From: Acidimicrobiia bacterium
GTDB lineage: Bacteria; Actinomycetota; Acidimicrobiia; Spongiisociales; JAHEDJ01
Assembly: GCA_029210695.1 (NCBI GenBank)
Contig: JARGFH010000001.1
Coordinates: forward strand, 1 to 64,000
Length of the DNA: 64,000 bases
Direction of reading: 5' to 3'
Part shown: piece by piece, positions 45,914 to 55,336 of the stretch
Layout of the letters: each line of letters begins with the position of its first letter
How positions within the stretch are numbered: the stretch's first letter is position 1
The notes under the pieces: model-generated
What the model saw: only the letters and a program-made list of their open reading frames with translations
What the model was told of the DNA's origin: nothing
Databases searched by the model: none
Made by a program: the position numbers and the translations under genes

Positions 45914-46524
45914 GCGATAGTTGCCATTCTTGCCGGTGTGGAGTCGGCGCGATGGGAATGAAGGCCGGTCGAGCATCTAGTGCACATGCCGGCCTCCCAA
46001 ACCTCGAGATCCTCGAGTTGGGTACGCACCGCGCCGGGAAGGTCCACGCTCCTCGTTCCCCAGGTCGTCTCGGCGCCGTGGCTCGGGAAGTACCGCTCAA
46101 CGTCGGAGCCGACCTCGTAGCAGCAGGGGCCGATTCCGGGGCCGACGGCTGCTCGCACCGGCGGGAATCCCACCGCGCTCATCGCCCCGGCCAGCGCAGG
46201 AATGACGCCCGCCACGATGCCACGCCAGCCTGCATGGGCTACGCCCACCGCGCCATCTGCTACGAGAGCCACCCCGAAACAGTCGGCAGTGAAGACCGCC
46301 ACTGGAAAACCGATCTGAGAGGTGAACAGCGCATCCCCGCCACCCTGGTCGCCGGGGGTCGTCGCACGGGCCACGTGCGAACCGTGAACCTGGTGAACGA
46401 AGGCCCAGTCGCGGCCGATGCCGAGCCGGTCGGAGACCATCTCCCGGTCGGCGGGGTTGCCGCGCGGGTCGCCGTCGGCGGCCGTCGTGAAGGCGACACC
46501 CGGATACCCGGGTGAGACGATCAT
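45901..46524 (-). CDS. pgeF: PgeF/YfiH family multicopper-type peptidoglycan or purine enzyme
   Basis: A 207-residue DUF152/YfiH protein. Metal-binding motifs are [19 protein letters not shown] and [10 protein letters not shown]. Family members have been reported to remove L-Ser wrongly placed in peptidoglycan precursors, and others act on purine nucleosides; this sequence cannot tell which. Its position right after ftsZ (4-bp overlap) favours the cell-wall role. Confidence 0.9.
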   Translation of the reverse strand: MIVSPGYPGVAFTTAADGDPRGNPADREMVSDRLGIGRDWAFVHQVHGSHVARATTPGDQGGGDALFTSQIGFPVAVFTADCFGVALVADGAVGVAHAGWRGIVAGVIPALAGAMSAVGFPPVRAAVGPGIGPCCYEVGSDVERYFPSHGAETTWGTRSVDLPGAVRTQLEDLEVWEAGMCTRCSTGLHSHRADSTPARMATIAWIC

Positions 46525-47573
46525 CCCTGGACGAAACTCGGAATGTCGAGGTCTTCGTCCCGGTGGTTGGAGGTACCGCCGGACATGGTGCCGGAGGCGA
46601 ACCCTCGCGGGCGCCGCTGGTCGAATCCGGCTGCAATCACCGTGACGCGAATCTCCTCACCGAGTGAATCGTCGACCACTGCGCCGAAGATGATGTCGGC
46701 ATCGGCGTCACAGTGTTCGGCGACCGCAGTGGCGGCCGCATTCACCTCGTATAGCGACATGCTGTTCGGACCCGCCACCGAGAGCAGCACACCGCGGGCG
46801 CCGTCCATCGACGTCTCGAGCAGCGGGCTGGCGATCGCCCGATTGGCGGCCTGCGTGGCCCTATCCTCTCCGGAGCCGCGGCCGATGCCCATCACTGCCG
46901 TCCCGGCGTCCTGCATAACCGTCTTGACATCGGCGAAATCGACATTGATCAAGCCGGGAGTCGTGATGAGATCAGTTATCCCCGCTACGCCGTTGGTGAG
47001 TACCTCATCGGCCATGCGGAACGCCTCGATGATCGGCGTCTTCTCCTCGGCGATCTCGAGCAGACGATTGTTCGGGATCACAATCAGTGTGTCGACCGCT
47101 TCGCGCAGATCCTGAATCCCCTGCTCGGCCTGCAGCGAGCGGCGCCGGCCTTCAAAGCCGAACGGACGGGTCACCACTCCAACGGTCAAGGCCCCGAGGT
47201 TGCGGGCTACCTCCGCAACTACGGGAGCGCCTCCGGTACCCGTTCCTCCACCCTCGCCGGCTGTAACGAACACCATGTCGGCGCCCTTGAGCACCTCCTC
47301 CAGCTCCTCTCGATGCTCCTCCGAGGCGGCGCGGCCTACCTCGGGATTCGCTCCCGCGCCGAGCCCGCGCGTGATATCACGTCCGAGGTCGAGTTTGATG
47401 TCGGCATCCGACATGAGGAGCGCCTGGGCGTCGGTGTTCATCGCAATGAACTCCACGCCCCTGACCCCCGAAGCGATCATGCGGTTGACGGCGTTGACAC
47501 CGCCGCCACCGACACCGACGACTTTGATCACGGCTAGATAGTGTTGCGGCGTGGAAAAGTTCTTGTTGGCCAT
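46521..47573 (-). CDS. ftsZ: FtsZ cell-division GTPase
   Basis: A 350-residue tubulin homologue forming the division ring. The GTP-binding signature is [13 protein letters not shown], the T7 loop is [14 protein letters not shown], and the C-terminal partner-binding peptide [10 protein letters not shown] is intact. The linker is short (about 25 residues). ATG 47573 (MANKNF) is preferred to 47588. It is followed by pgeF with ATGA overlap and preceded by a 117-bp gap that may hold its own promoter. Confidence 0.97.
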   Translation of the reverse strand: MANKNFSTPQHYLAVIKVVGVGGGGVNAVNRMIASGVRGVEFIAMNTDAQALLMSDADIKLDLGRDITRGLGAGANPEVGRAASEEHREELEEVLKGADMVFVTAGEGGGTGTGGAPVVAEVARNLGALTVGVVTRPFGFEGRRRSLQAEQGIQDLREAVDTLIVIPNNRLLEIAEEKTPIIEAFRMADEVLTNGVAGITDLITTPGLINVDFADVKTVMQDAGTAVMGIGRGSGEDRATQAANRAIASPLLETSMDGARGVLLSVAGPNSMSLYEVNAAATAVAEHCDADADIIFGAVVDDSLGEEIRVTVIAAGFDQRRPRGFASGTMSGGTSNHRDEDLDIPSFVQG

Positions 47574-47649
47574 AGCGCGTAGCTCCAAGCAGGAGGGGTT
47601 CAGGTTGAACTTTACCTTGAATTGTGAGGGGAATCCATACTAGTTTCCT

Positions 47650-47674
47650 AACCCTCTACATCATCTTGAGGGTT
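47650..47674 (-). other. Hairpin in the ftsQ-ftsZ gap
   Basis: AACCCTC and GAGGGTT form a 7-bp stem around an 11-base loop in the 117-bp gap between the ftsQ stop and the ftsZ start, next to a run of nine G on the plus strand. There is no U-run in the minus-strand direction, so a terminator is unlikely. A TAGTAT hexamer downstream of it on the minus strand could be a -10 for ftsZ. An RNA role (processing, separate ftsZ dosage) is guesswork. Confidence 0.4.
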
Positions 47675-47690
47675 GGGGGGGGGTGGTTGG

Positions 47691-48425
47691 CTAGGGCGTC
47701 ACCGCGGGACGGGTAGGGGCGATCAGGTTGATGGATGATCCGGCGGGGACCTCGTCGGCCAGGACGGCGATCAGGGCCGCCGCCTTGGCCGGCATGTCGA
47801 CCGGGCGTCCAAGCCGGACCTCATGGCCGTCAACCATCCCCCACACCTCCCCCACCTCTTCACGCAACTCGAAGCCCGGAAGCGAACCGTCGAGGGTCGC
47901 GAAGAATTGCAGGCCGCCCAGGACGAGAGGGTCGGAGTGGATCTCTCCCGGTTCCAGGCGCCTGGTAGCGAACTGCAGAACCGGGGCGCCTTCTGCGAGC
48001 GTGGATACATACTCGAGCACGACACCCTCAACATCGAGAGCGGCAAAGGAACCCGACGTCCAGAGCCAGGCAACGGCATCGCGCTGGTCGATGGCGATCT
48101 CAACGCGATCTGGGAAAAACCGCTGAACCGACGCCGACCGAACCCACGGCAGGGCCTCGAGTTCTGCCTCGACCTCCTCCGTCCGCACCAGGACCAGCGG
48201 AGTGCCTTCCTCGAGTCCGGCGGTCGAGATCGCTTCTCGCACGTCCGGACGGTTGCTTCCGGTCAAGACGATCTCATGCACGGACAGCCAGGGTGACTGC
48301 AGGACCCAGATGAGTGCTGCCACGAGGCTGACCCCGGCCAGCAGGGCGATGGCCCGACGGACCCCTCTCCTCGCCCCGCTCTCTATGACTGTTCTCCGGC
48401 GTTCGGCAATCCGAGGATCGATCAT
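47691..48425 (-). CDS. ftsQ: FtsQ/DivIB cell-division protein
   Basis: A 244-residue bitopic protein: short basic N-terminus, one membrane segment (about 25-45), a POTRA domain (LSVHEIVLTGSNRPDVREAI to LPWVRSASVQRFFPDRVEIA) and a beta domain. It joins FtsL/FtsB at the septum. Its start overlaps the murB stop by 4 bp. The protein contains no Cys. Confidence 0.9.
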   Translation of the reverse strand: MIDPRIAERRRTVIESGARRGVRRAIALLAGVSLVAALIWVLQSPWLSVHEIVLTGSNRPDVREAISTAGLEEGTPLVLVRTEEVEAELEALPWVRSASVQRFFPDRVEIAIDQRDAVAWLWTSGSFAALDVEGVVLEYVSTLAEGAPVLQFATRRLEPGEIHSDPLVLGGLQFFATLDGSLPGFELREEVGEVWGMVDGHEVRLGRPVDMPAKAAALIAVLADEVPAGSSINLIAPTRPAVTP

Positions 48426-49354
48426 CCGTCTTCGGCTCCAGACCCGCCGGGGATCTCACCGAAGTCGCCGACGAACCGGATCTCCGGAACGAGATCGACG
48501 CCGGCCCGGCGACGGACGAGGTCTTGGACGGACAGCACCAGATCATGTACTTCTCGAGCCGTTGCCTTCTGCTCGGCCACTATGAAGTTCGCGTGCTTCT
48601 CCGATACCGAAACGGCTCCGATCGAGTATCCCTTGAGGCCACACTGATCGATGATGCGGCCTGCCGCATCGCCGGGGGGATTCTTGAAAACGCTTCCTGC
48701 GTTGAGCGTGCCGCCCGGTTGGTACTGGCGCCGCCATCTACTCACCTCACGCATCGTCTCCTCTGCGGTATCCGGATCGACGGGATCGGTCCGGTAGGTG
48801 GCTGCAACGACGATATCGGTATCAGCCAGGTTCGAGTGCCGGTACGAGAGCTCGAGGGCGGCCGGTGACAGTTCCGCCCGCGATCCGTCGCAGAGATCGA
48901 ATACTTCGGCCACTTTGAGAACCTCTGCCGTCTCAGAGCCGTGACACCCGGCATTCATGCGTACCGCACCGCCGACGGACCCCGGTATCCCGACATAGAA
49001 CTCGAGACCACCCTGGCCGGCTTTCCCCGCACTTCTCGCCAGTTGCGGAAGAGGAGTCGCCCCGCCTGCAGACACCAAACCCGGTTGCCACCGCACCCAG
49101 GCGAATCCGGCGGTCAGGCGCACGACGACCCCGTCGAAGCCACCATCCGCGATCAAAACATTGCTGCCTCTCCCGAGGACGAGGACCGGGAGTGGCGTTT
49201 CCTCGAGCCCGGCTGCCAGCGATTCCAGGTCGGCTCCGTCGTCCACATCCACCAGGAGGCGCGCCGGCCCGCCGAGCTTGTACGTCGTCAGGGGCCCGAG
49301 TGGCACATGGGTCCTCAGCCGACCCCGGTCGGCCAGATCTCTCCATGCGTTCAT
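48422..49354 (-). CDS. murB: UDP-N-acetylenolpyruvylglucosamine reductase
   Basis: A 310-residue FAD enzyme reducing UDP-GlcNAc-enolpyruvate to UDP-MurNAc. FAD-binding motifs are LVLGRGSNVLIADGG and GIPGSVGGAVRMNAGCHG; the catalytic Ser/Glu region is GGTLNAGSVFKNPPGDAAG with GYSIGAVSVSEKHANFIV. The start shares a base with the murC stop (TGATG). Its place between murC and ftsQ is typical of actinobacteria. Confidence 0.95.
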   Translation of the reverse strand: MNAWRDLADRGRLRTHVPLGPLTTYKLGGPARLLVDVDDGADLESLAAGLEETPLPVLVLGRGSNVLIADGGFDGVVVRLTAGFAWVRWQPGLVSAGGATPLPQLARSAGKAGQGGLEFYVGIPGSVGGAVRMNAGCHGSETAEVLKVAEVFDLCDGSRAELSPAALELSYRHSNLADTDIVVAATYRTDPVDPDTAEETMREVSRWRRQYQPGGTLNAGSVFKNPPGDAAGRIIDQCGLKGYSIGAVSVSEKHANFIVAEQKATAREVHDLVLSVQDLVRRRAGVDLVPEIRFVGDFGEIPGGSGAEDG

Positions 49355-50724
49355 CAGCCGTTGCCCTGCGAGAGCAGTTCGGCCAGCTCATCCGGAAGCA
49401 GCGTGATGTCACCGGCGCCCATTGTCAGGACGAGGTCACCGGGGCCGACCAAACCGACCAGGAACCCGGCTAGATCCACCCGATGTGCAACGTAGTGAAC
49501 TTCGGCGTCGGTGAGAGTCCTGGCGGCGTCTGCCACGAGCGCTCCGGTCACGCCGGGTCTTGGTACCTCACGGGCACCGAACACGTCGGTGACCACGATG
49601 TGATCGCACCCGGACATCGCCAACCCGAACTCACGCTGAAATGTTTCGGTCCTGCTGTAGAGGTGCGGCTGAAAGACGGCCAGTACCCGGTCCCACCCAC
49701 CCTTGAGCGCCGTACGGACGGTTGCTGCCACCTCGGTCGGATGATGGGCATAATCGTCGATGATGGTGACTCCCCCGATCGTCGCCCGCACCTCGTAGCG
49801 CCGTCTGATACCGGCGAACTCGCTGAGCGCGCGCGCCGCCTCGCTCGCATCAAATCCGAGTTCGGAAGTGAGAGCAATTGCGCCGGCAGCATTTCGAGCG
49901 GTGTGCAAACCAGGTCGCGACACGGCAACCGTTTCATCGAAACCGGGTCCCGACAGCCGGAACGCCACCGACATCGCGTTCTCCTCAACGCCGGTGATCC
50001 GCCAGGTCGACTCCGCAGCTGTGCCGTAAGTGGGTCTGCCGGTGCGGTCGGCAAGCCGTCTGCCTCCCGCGTCGTCGATACCGACGATCACCGGCCCATC
50101 GACCCGCCGCACGACCCCGGCAAAGGCGTCTTCCATCTCGAAGACGGATCCGAAGTGACTGAGGTGCTCCGGTTCGACATTGGTGACGACGAGGCCGCGC
50201 AGGTGGAGTGACTCGAATGTACGGAACGCTTCGTCGGCTTCGATCACAAACGGATGCGACCTTCCGAGGTGGGCATTTGTGCGGAGATCAACGAGCTCAC
50301 CGCCAACGAGGAAAGAAGGATCCGTATCAATCGAACGCAGCATCGCGATCAACATCGCCGTCGTGGTTGTCTTCCCATGTGTACCCGTTGCCCCGATGGC
50401 GGGCATGGAACTGGTCAGTGCCTCCAGCAGCCGAGGGCGGCGCCACACGGCGATACCGCTCTCGCCCGCCGCCACGTACTCCGGGTCGTGATCGGGGACA
50501 GCCGATGAAGCCACCACGAGTTGGGTATCTGCCAGCTCGGCAGGCCGGCTGCCGGTCCACGTACGAACCCCGACACTATCCAGATTGTCGAGGGTTGGTC
50601 CGGCTTTGAGGTCTGATCCGGAGACATCGTGTCCGAGTTGAGCAAGTAGTTTGGCGAGTGCGCTCATCCCCGCCCCGGCTACGCCGATGATGTGAATCCG
50701 CTTTGGAGTATCTAGATCAACCAT
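49354..50724 (-). CDS. murC: UDP-N-acetylmuramate-L-alanine ligase
   Basis: A 456-residue ATP-dependent ligase adding L-Ala to UDP-MurNAc. It has the N-terminal nucleotide-binding IIGVAGAGMSALAKLL, the P-loop IGATGTHGKTTTTAML, and the DDYAHHPTEVAATV motif specific to MurC. ATG 50724 overlaps the murG 3' end by 8 bp; an earlier frame extends to 50868 through murG. Confidence 0.95.
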   Translation of the reverse strand: MVDLDTPKRIHIIGVAGAGMSALAKLLAQLGHDVSGSDLKAGPTLDNLDSVGVRTWTGSRPAELADTQLVVASSAVPDHDPEYVAAGESGIAVWRRPRLLEALTSSMPAIGATGTHGKTTTTAMLIAMLRSIDTDPSFLVGGELVDLRTNAHLGRSHPFVIEADEAFRTFESLHLRGLVVTNVEPEHLSHFGSVFEMEDAFAGVVRRVDGPVIVGIDDAGGRRLADRTGRPTYGTAAESTWRITGVEENAMSVAFRLSGPGFDETVAVSRPGLHTARNAAGAIALTSELGFDASEAARALSEFAGIRRRYEVRATIGGVTIIDDYAHHPTEVAATVRTALKGGWDRVLAVFQPHLYSRTETFQREFGLAMSGCDHIVVTDVFGAREVPRPGVTGALVADAARTLTDAEVHYVAHRVDLAGFLVGLVGPGDLVLTMGAGDITLLPDELAELLSQGNG

Positions 50725-51796
50725 GTGCCCGCCTGAGTTCATCAGCGATTGTGGCAGCTGCGGCCGGCCTGGCGATGTCACGCGCCGCACTCGACATTCC
50801 CCGCCGCCCGGCCGGATCCCCGGCCAGCTGCGCGATGGCTTCAGCCAGACGCTCGACATGATCCTCATCTATGGCAATCGCTGCACCTGCTTGCTCCAGT
50901 GCGGCAGCATTGGCGTCCTGGTGGCCTCCGGATCCGAAACCTCCCGGGATCAAGATGGCCGGAGTGCCCGTTGCCGTGATCTCAGCCACCATTCCCCCTG
51001 CGCGCGCCACCACCAGATCTGCAGCTGCGAAGAAGAACTGCATCTCGGGCTCGAAGTCCAGCACTACCCACGGTGAGTGCGAAGCGGCGGCTGCCGCCCG
51101 GACCTCTTCGACATGATCCCGACCGGCTATATGCACCAGCTGAATCGGCGGACCATCCCAGGTGACGACGGCCTCGATCACTGCCCGGTTCACGGCTCGC
51201 GCTCCGAGACTGCCCCCGACGATACCGACCGTCACCCTGCCGGGTTCGAGCCCGTAGCGTTCGAAGGAGGCATGTCTCAGGTCGGCGCGATTGAAGGCGG
51301 CTAGATCAGCCCGGATTGGATTGCCAACATGTTCCGCTCGAATCGCGCCCTCAGTTTGTTCGAATGACGTGAACGTTGTGACCGCCATCCGACCCATCAT
51401 CCGGTTGGCGAGCCCTGCGTGAGCGTTCTGCTCGTGCAGATACAGAGGAATCTGCCTGCGCCTGGCGGCCAAGCCGACCGGAACAGACGTATAGCTCCCC
51501 ATGCCGAGGACCACTCGCACCCGGCGGCTATCGAACTCTGCGGCGGCTCTCCGGCTCGCCCGAACGACAACGGCCGGAAGTGCCAGGTTCTTTGGGCTGA
51601 GACTGCGGCGAAGCCCTTGTACCTCGAGTTGCAGGTACGGGAATCCTGCTTCCGGAAACACTTTGACGGCCAGGCGGTCACCGCCTACGTAGAGGATGTC
51701 CGAACGCGGCACGCCGTCCGCAACGAGCTGTTCTCCAACCGCCAGCCCGGGGAATACATGACCACCCGTCCCCGCCGCCGCGATCGCAAAGGTCAT
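50717..51796 (-). CDS. murG: UDP-GlcNAc lipid I glycosyltransferase
   Basis: A 359-residue GT-B enzyme converting lipid I to lipid II on the inner membrane. Motifs are AAAGTGGHVFPGLAVGEQL (N-terminal glycine loop), LHEQNAHAGLANR, VGIVGGSLGARAVNRAV and VVARAGGMVAEITATGTPAI. ATG 51796 overlaps the ftsW stop by 4 bp (ATGA). The longer open frame upstream to 52453 is a shadow of ftsW. Confidence 0.95.
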   Translation of the reverse strand: MTFAIAAAGTGGHVFPGLAVGEQLVADGVPRSDILYVGGDRLAVKVFPEAGFPYLQLEVQGLRRSLSPKNLALPAVVVRASRRAAAEFDSRRVRVVLGMGSYTSVPVGLAARRRQIPLYLHEQNAHAGLANRMMGRMAVTTFTSFEQTEGAIRAEHVGNPIRADLAAFNRADLRHASFERYGLEPGRVTVGIVGGSLGARAVNRAVIEAVVTWDGPPIQLVHIAGRDHVEEVRAAAAASHSPWVVLDFEPEMQFFFAAADLVVARAGGMVAEITATGTPAILIPGGFGSGGHQDANAAALEQAGAAIAIDEDHVERLAEAIAQLAGDPAGRRGMSSAARDIARPAAAATIADELRRAHG

Positions 51797-52968
51797 CTGG
51801 CGCCGCTTCGCCGGTTGGAGACGCCGCTTCTTGCCACGCTGATGAGAACACCGGCCGCACCCATCGCCATCACCAGGGCCGTCCCTCCGAAGGAGATGAA
51901 TGGAAGCGGCATCCCGGTGATCGGCAGCGCCTGAACAACGCCTCCGATATTCACAACAGCCTGTGCGGTGATCCAGACCGTGATACCAACCGCCAGGAGC
52001 CGGCCGAATCGGTCCGGAGCTCGAAAGGCGATGATCAACCCGAGGACGGCAACGAGGGTGAAGAGTGCGATGATGACGAGGCCGCCGGCAAATCCGATTT
52101 CCTCTCCGATGATGGCGAAGATGAAGTCTGTGTGGGCGTTGGGGACCCATCCCCATCGGGTGCGGCTGGCGCCCAGGCCGACCCCGAAGGATCCGCCCGT
52201 CCCAAGGGCTCCGAGGCCCTGCAGCACCTGATAACCCTTTCCGAGTTCGTCGGCGTACGGGTCCAGGAAGGCTGTCACCCGGGCGACCCGGTAGTCGGCG
52301 GCGTACGCGAGAATCGAAGCACCGACGGCTCCGCCCAGCCCGGTTGCGATCACATACCGCAGCGGTGAAGACGACACTGCCAGGACGCCGAACGAGGCCG
52401 CCGCCACGATGAGCGTTGTCCCGAGGTCGGGCTCCAACATGATCAGCAAGCACGTCGTTCCAACGATGGTGATGACCGGGATCACGAAGTGCCAGAGGTC
52501 GTGGAGCACACGCTCCTTCTTCGCCATCACGGCGGCCAGCGCCACGATTGTGGCGAACTTGGCAAACTCCGAAGGTTGGAATTCGGTGAAGCCGAGATCG
52601 ATCCAGCGCTGGCTGCCGTTGTCACGGTCGCCGACCAATAGGACGGCGAGGAGCCCGGCGATCGAGAGTACGAATATCGGTGCCGCCGCCTTCCGGTACC
52701 AGGCGTATGGAACCCGGGCGGCCACAATCATCGCCACTGCACCGACACCCATCGCCACCAATTGCCTGGTGAAGAACGCCCATCCGTTGCCTTCGAGCTC
52801 GAGGCCGACGACGGATGAAGCGCTACGCATGGCGCCGAGTCCGATCACAAGCAGCAGACCAACCGCCAGGCTGCACAGAACGGCAAGCCGGGTGTTGACT
52901 TCGGCGGTCACCGCGTAGCGGCGGGCGGCCGAGCGAGCTCCGGCAATGGATGTGACCTTCGTGGTCAT
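51793..52968 (-). CDS. ftsW: FtsW septal peptidoglycan polymerase
   Basis: A 391-residue SEDS polymerase with about ten membrane segments that polymerises lipid II at the septum with FtsI. The conserved WIDLGFTEFQPSEFAKFATI, LIMLEPDLGTTLIVAA and the late PITGMPLPFISFGGTALV are all present, including the catalytic Asp position. Its start overlaps the murD stop by 4 bp. Confidence 0.95.
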   Translation of the reverse strand: MTTKVTSIAGARSAARRYAVTAEVNTRLAVLCSLAVGLLLVIGLGAMRSASSVVGLELEGNGWAFFTRQLVAMGVGAVAMIVAARVPYAWYRKAAAPIFVLSIAGLLAVLLVGDRDNGSQRWIDLGFTEFQPSEFAKFATIVALAAVMAKKERVLHDLWHFVIPVITIVGTTCLLIMLEPDLGTTLIVAAASFGVLAVSSSPLRYVIATGLGGAVGASILAYAADYRVARVTAFLDPYADELGKGYQVLQGLGALGTGGSFGVGLGASRTRWGWVPNAHTDFIFAIIGEEIGFAGGLVIIALFTLVAVLGLIIAFRAPDRFGRLLAVGITVWITAQAVVNIGGVVQALPITGMPLPFISFGGTALVMAMGAAGVLISVARSGVSNRRSGAR

Positions 52969-54254
52969 TCCCCCTCCTCGAGGTTGAGAACTGCTTGTCT
53001 AAACACGTCACCGCGCTGCCCGTATGAATCAAACATGTCGAAGCTGGCGCACCCGGGGGCGAGGAGCACCGTGTCTCCTGATTCGGCCATGGTTCTGGCA
53101 ACGGCAACCGCCTCGACCATCGAACCGGCCGCTCTCGAAGGAATGTGTTCGGTTGCCGCGAGAAGCTCCGGTCCTGCTTCACCGATGGCAACCACAGCCC
53201 GCACGTGGGGGTGACGGACGATCGGCTCGAGGTCGAGGCCCTTGTTTCGACCACCTGCTATCAGCACGACCGACGGATATGCGGCCACCGCGGCCAGCGC
53301 TGAATGCGGGTTCGTGGCTTTTGAGTCGTTGACCCAGGTGACCCCGCGCCATGTACCGATGGCGGTACGGCGGTGAGTGGTGGGTTCAAACGACTGGATG
53401 GTCTCGATTACTGCATTCGGGGCGGCTCCGGCCGCCAGGGCGGCACTTCCTGCTGCGGCCAGGTCGAGGAGAAAGGCGGGGTCGTGAACCGGCAGGCTAT
53501 CCAGAGGCAAGTCGATGCCACTGAGAACGAAACGCTTGCCGTCGACCCCCCACCCTGCGCCGGTGCGCTGTCTCCCGCTGACGGGAACAGGCGTTGTGGC
53601 CGCCCTCGCGGCAACGGCAGCAGCCTCTGTGTCATCTGCGTCGAAGATGAGCGGCACATCGGGCCCGGCATTCCGGACGAGGTTTGCTTTGGCGTCCCGG
53701 TATGCCGCAAAGGTCTGGTGCCAGTCGAGGTGATCAGGAGCGATGTTAAGCAGGACGGCCACACCCGGTGCGAACTGTTCGATGAAACGAAGCTGAAAAC
53801 TCGATGCCTCGACCACTATGACATCCGGGGAACTGCCGACGATGTCCGTCAGAGCGGTTCCGATGTTGCCGGCGGCAACAGCCTGGAGCCCGGAGAACTC
53901 GAGCATGTCGGCGATCAGGCTCGTAACGGTTGTCTTGCCGTTGGTTCCCGTGACCGCCACGATCGGGGCAGTCAAATGCCGGGCGGCAAATTCGAGTTCT
54001 CCCCAGACCGGCAGGCCGGCCTGCAGCGCGCCCACAATCGGCGCAGCATGCTCCGGAATTCCGGGACTGGTAACGACGACGTCGACATTTTCCAGCCACT
54101 CCGGCCGCCAGTCGCCGTGGAATCTTTCGATATCCACCAGATCCTCGATCGCCTCTCGATTGCCGTCGTAGACGGCGAGCACGTGACCCAGGCGGGTGGC
54201 CAGGCGGATTGCCCCTCGACCAGACACACCTCCGCCGAGAACGAGGAGTCGCAT
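52965..54254 (-). CDS. murD: UDP-N-acetylmuramoyl-L-alanine-D-glutamate ligase
   Basis: A 429-residue ligase adding D-Glu. The nucleotide loop is LVLGGGVSGRGAIRLA, the P-loop is VAVTGTNGKTTVTSLIADML, and WVNDSKATNPHSALAA is the family's catalytic region. ATG 54254 shares one base with the mraY stop (TGATG). The long open frame upstream to 54926 is antisense-frame translation of mraY. Confidence 0.95.
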   Translation of the reverse strand: MRLLVLGGGVSGRGAIRLATRLGHVLAVYDGNREAIEDLVDIERFHGDWRPEWLENVDVVVTSPGIPEHAAPIVGALQAGLPVWGELEFAARHLTAPIVAVTGTNGKTTVTSLIADMLEFSGLQAVAAGNIGTALTDIVGSSPDVIVVEASSFQLRFIEQFAPGVAVLLNIAPDHLDWHQTFAAYRDAKANLVRNAGPDVPLIFDADDTEAAAVAARAATTPVPVSGRQRTGAGWGVDGKRFVLSGIDLPLDSLPVHDPAFLLDLAAAGSAALAAGAAPNAVIETIQSFEPTTHRRTAIGTWRGVTWVNDSKATNPHSALAAVAAYPSVVLIAGGRNKGLDLEPIVRHPHVRAVVAIGEAGPELLAATEHIPSRAAGSMVEAVAVARTMAESGDTVLLAPGCASFDMFDSYGQRGDVFRQAVLNLEEGE

Positions 54255-55336
54255 CAGATAACCCCGCGTACCGCATCGACGCCGCCGTTGGTGATGAAAT
54301 CTCCGTAGAAGGCACCCAGCGCCAGTGCGACGCCGAGTGCCGCCAGGATCCAGAAACGAACGATGATGGTTGTCTCCGGCCAGCCGACCAGCTCGAAGTG
54401 GTGATGGATCGGTGTCATCCGGAACAGGCGGCGACCGAAGCCCCGGAAGCTGATGATTTGGATGATCACCGTAACGGTCTCCATCACATAGAGACCACCG
54501 AGCAGGAGCAATAACAGGTCGGTATTCGAGATCAGGGCGAGGGCGGCGAGGGCTCCGCCGATGGATTGCGAACCAACGTCCCCCATGAATATCTTGGCCG
54601 GTGCGGTGTTCCACCAAAGGAAGCCGAGGAGGGCTCCGAACAGGGAAGCCGCGAAAATGGCGAGCTCGAGAGCGCTCAACTCGGTGGCGAGAAAGCGACC
54701 GTAGAACGAGTCGTTGCGAAATATCCAGAACAGGATGATTGTGTAGGCGCCGAACACCAGCGCCCCGGAGCCGGCCACCAGGCCGTCGAGACCATCCGTG
54801 ATGTTCACTGCGTTGGCCGTGGCGGTCAGCATCAGCAAGACCCAGATGAAATAGGCGATGCCGAGATTGATGCCGAGCGATCTTGTGAAACCCACCTCGG
54901 TAGCGACTCCTGCTTCGACGGCCCACCAGGCGAATCCGCCGGCGATTGCCAGTTGCCCACCGAACTTGGCCGCCTTTCCGATGCCGAGGTTCCGCTCCCG
55001 GGTGTACTTGCGATAGTCATCGATGAAACCGATCAACCCCATACCCACGAAGGCAAAGACCATCAGTAGTCCTCCGGCCTTGAACCCCCGGACGTTTAGA
55101 CCCAGCCCACCCTCCTGACTCCAGAACGACACGTGCGAAAAGACGTAGGCGATGAGGACGGCCCCAACGATCACCACACCGCCCATCGTCGGAGTACCGC
55201 GTTTGTGGGAATGGCCCTCGACCTCTTCCTGAATGAACTGCCCGATACTCCGTTTCCGCAGGAATCGAATCGCGTACGGAGTGCCCAATATCGACACTCC
55301 GAAGGCGACCGCAGCAGCGCTCAACAGGGCGAGCAT
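54254..55336 (-). CDS. mraY: Phospho-N-acetylmuramoyl-pentapeptide transferase
   Basis: A 360-residue membrane enzyme with about ten spans making lipid I from UDP-MurNAc-pentapeptide and undecaprenyl phosphate. Catalytic Asp residues lie in GLIGFIDDYRK and NAVNITDGLDGLVAGS; the MPIHHHFEL-type loop reads MTPIHHHFELVGWPE. Its ATG overlaps the murE stop (TAATG). In most dcw clusters murF would sit between murE and mraY; here nothing does. Confidence 0.96.
   Translation of the reverse strand: MLALLSAAAVAFGVSILGTPYAIRFLRKRSIGQFIQEEVEGHSHKRGTPTMGGVVIVGAVLIAYVFSHVSFWSQEGGLGLNVRGFKAGGLLMVFAFVGMGLIGFIDDYRKYTRERNLGIGKAAKFGGQLAIAGGFAWWAVEAGVATEVGFTRSLGINLGIAYFIWVLLMLTATANAVNITDGLDGLVAGSGALVFGAYTIILFWIFRNDSFYGRFLATELSALELAIFAASLFGALLGFLWWNTAPAKIFMGDVGSQSIGGALAALALISNTDLLLLLLGGLYVMETVTVIIQIISFRGFGRRLFRMTPIHHHFELVGWPETTIIVRFWILAALGVALALGAFYGDFITNGGVDAVRGVI

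Noticed and set aside
47650-47674. Rho-independent terminator after ftsQ
   Set aside because: The hairpin lacks a U-run in the reading direction, and transcription into ftsZ is expected.
52965-54926. 653-residue form of MurD
   Set aside because: The first 224 residues are the mraY gene read in another frame; the true start overlaps the mraY stop at 54254.
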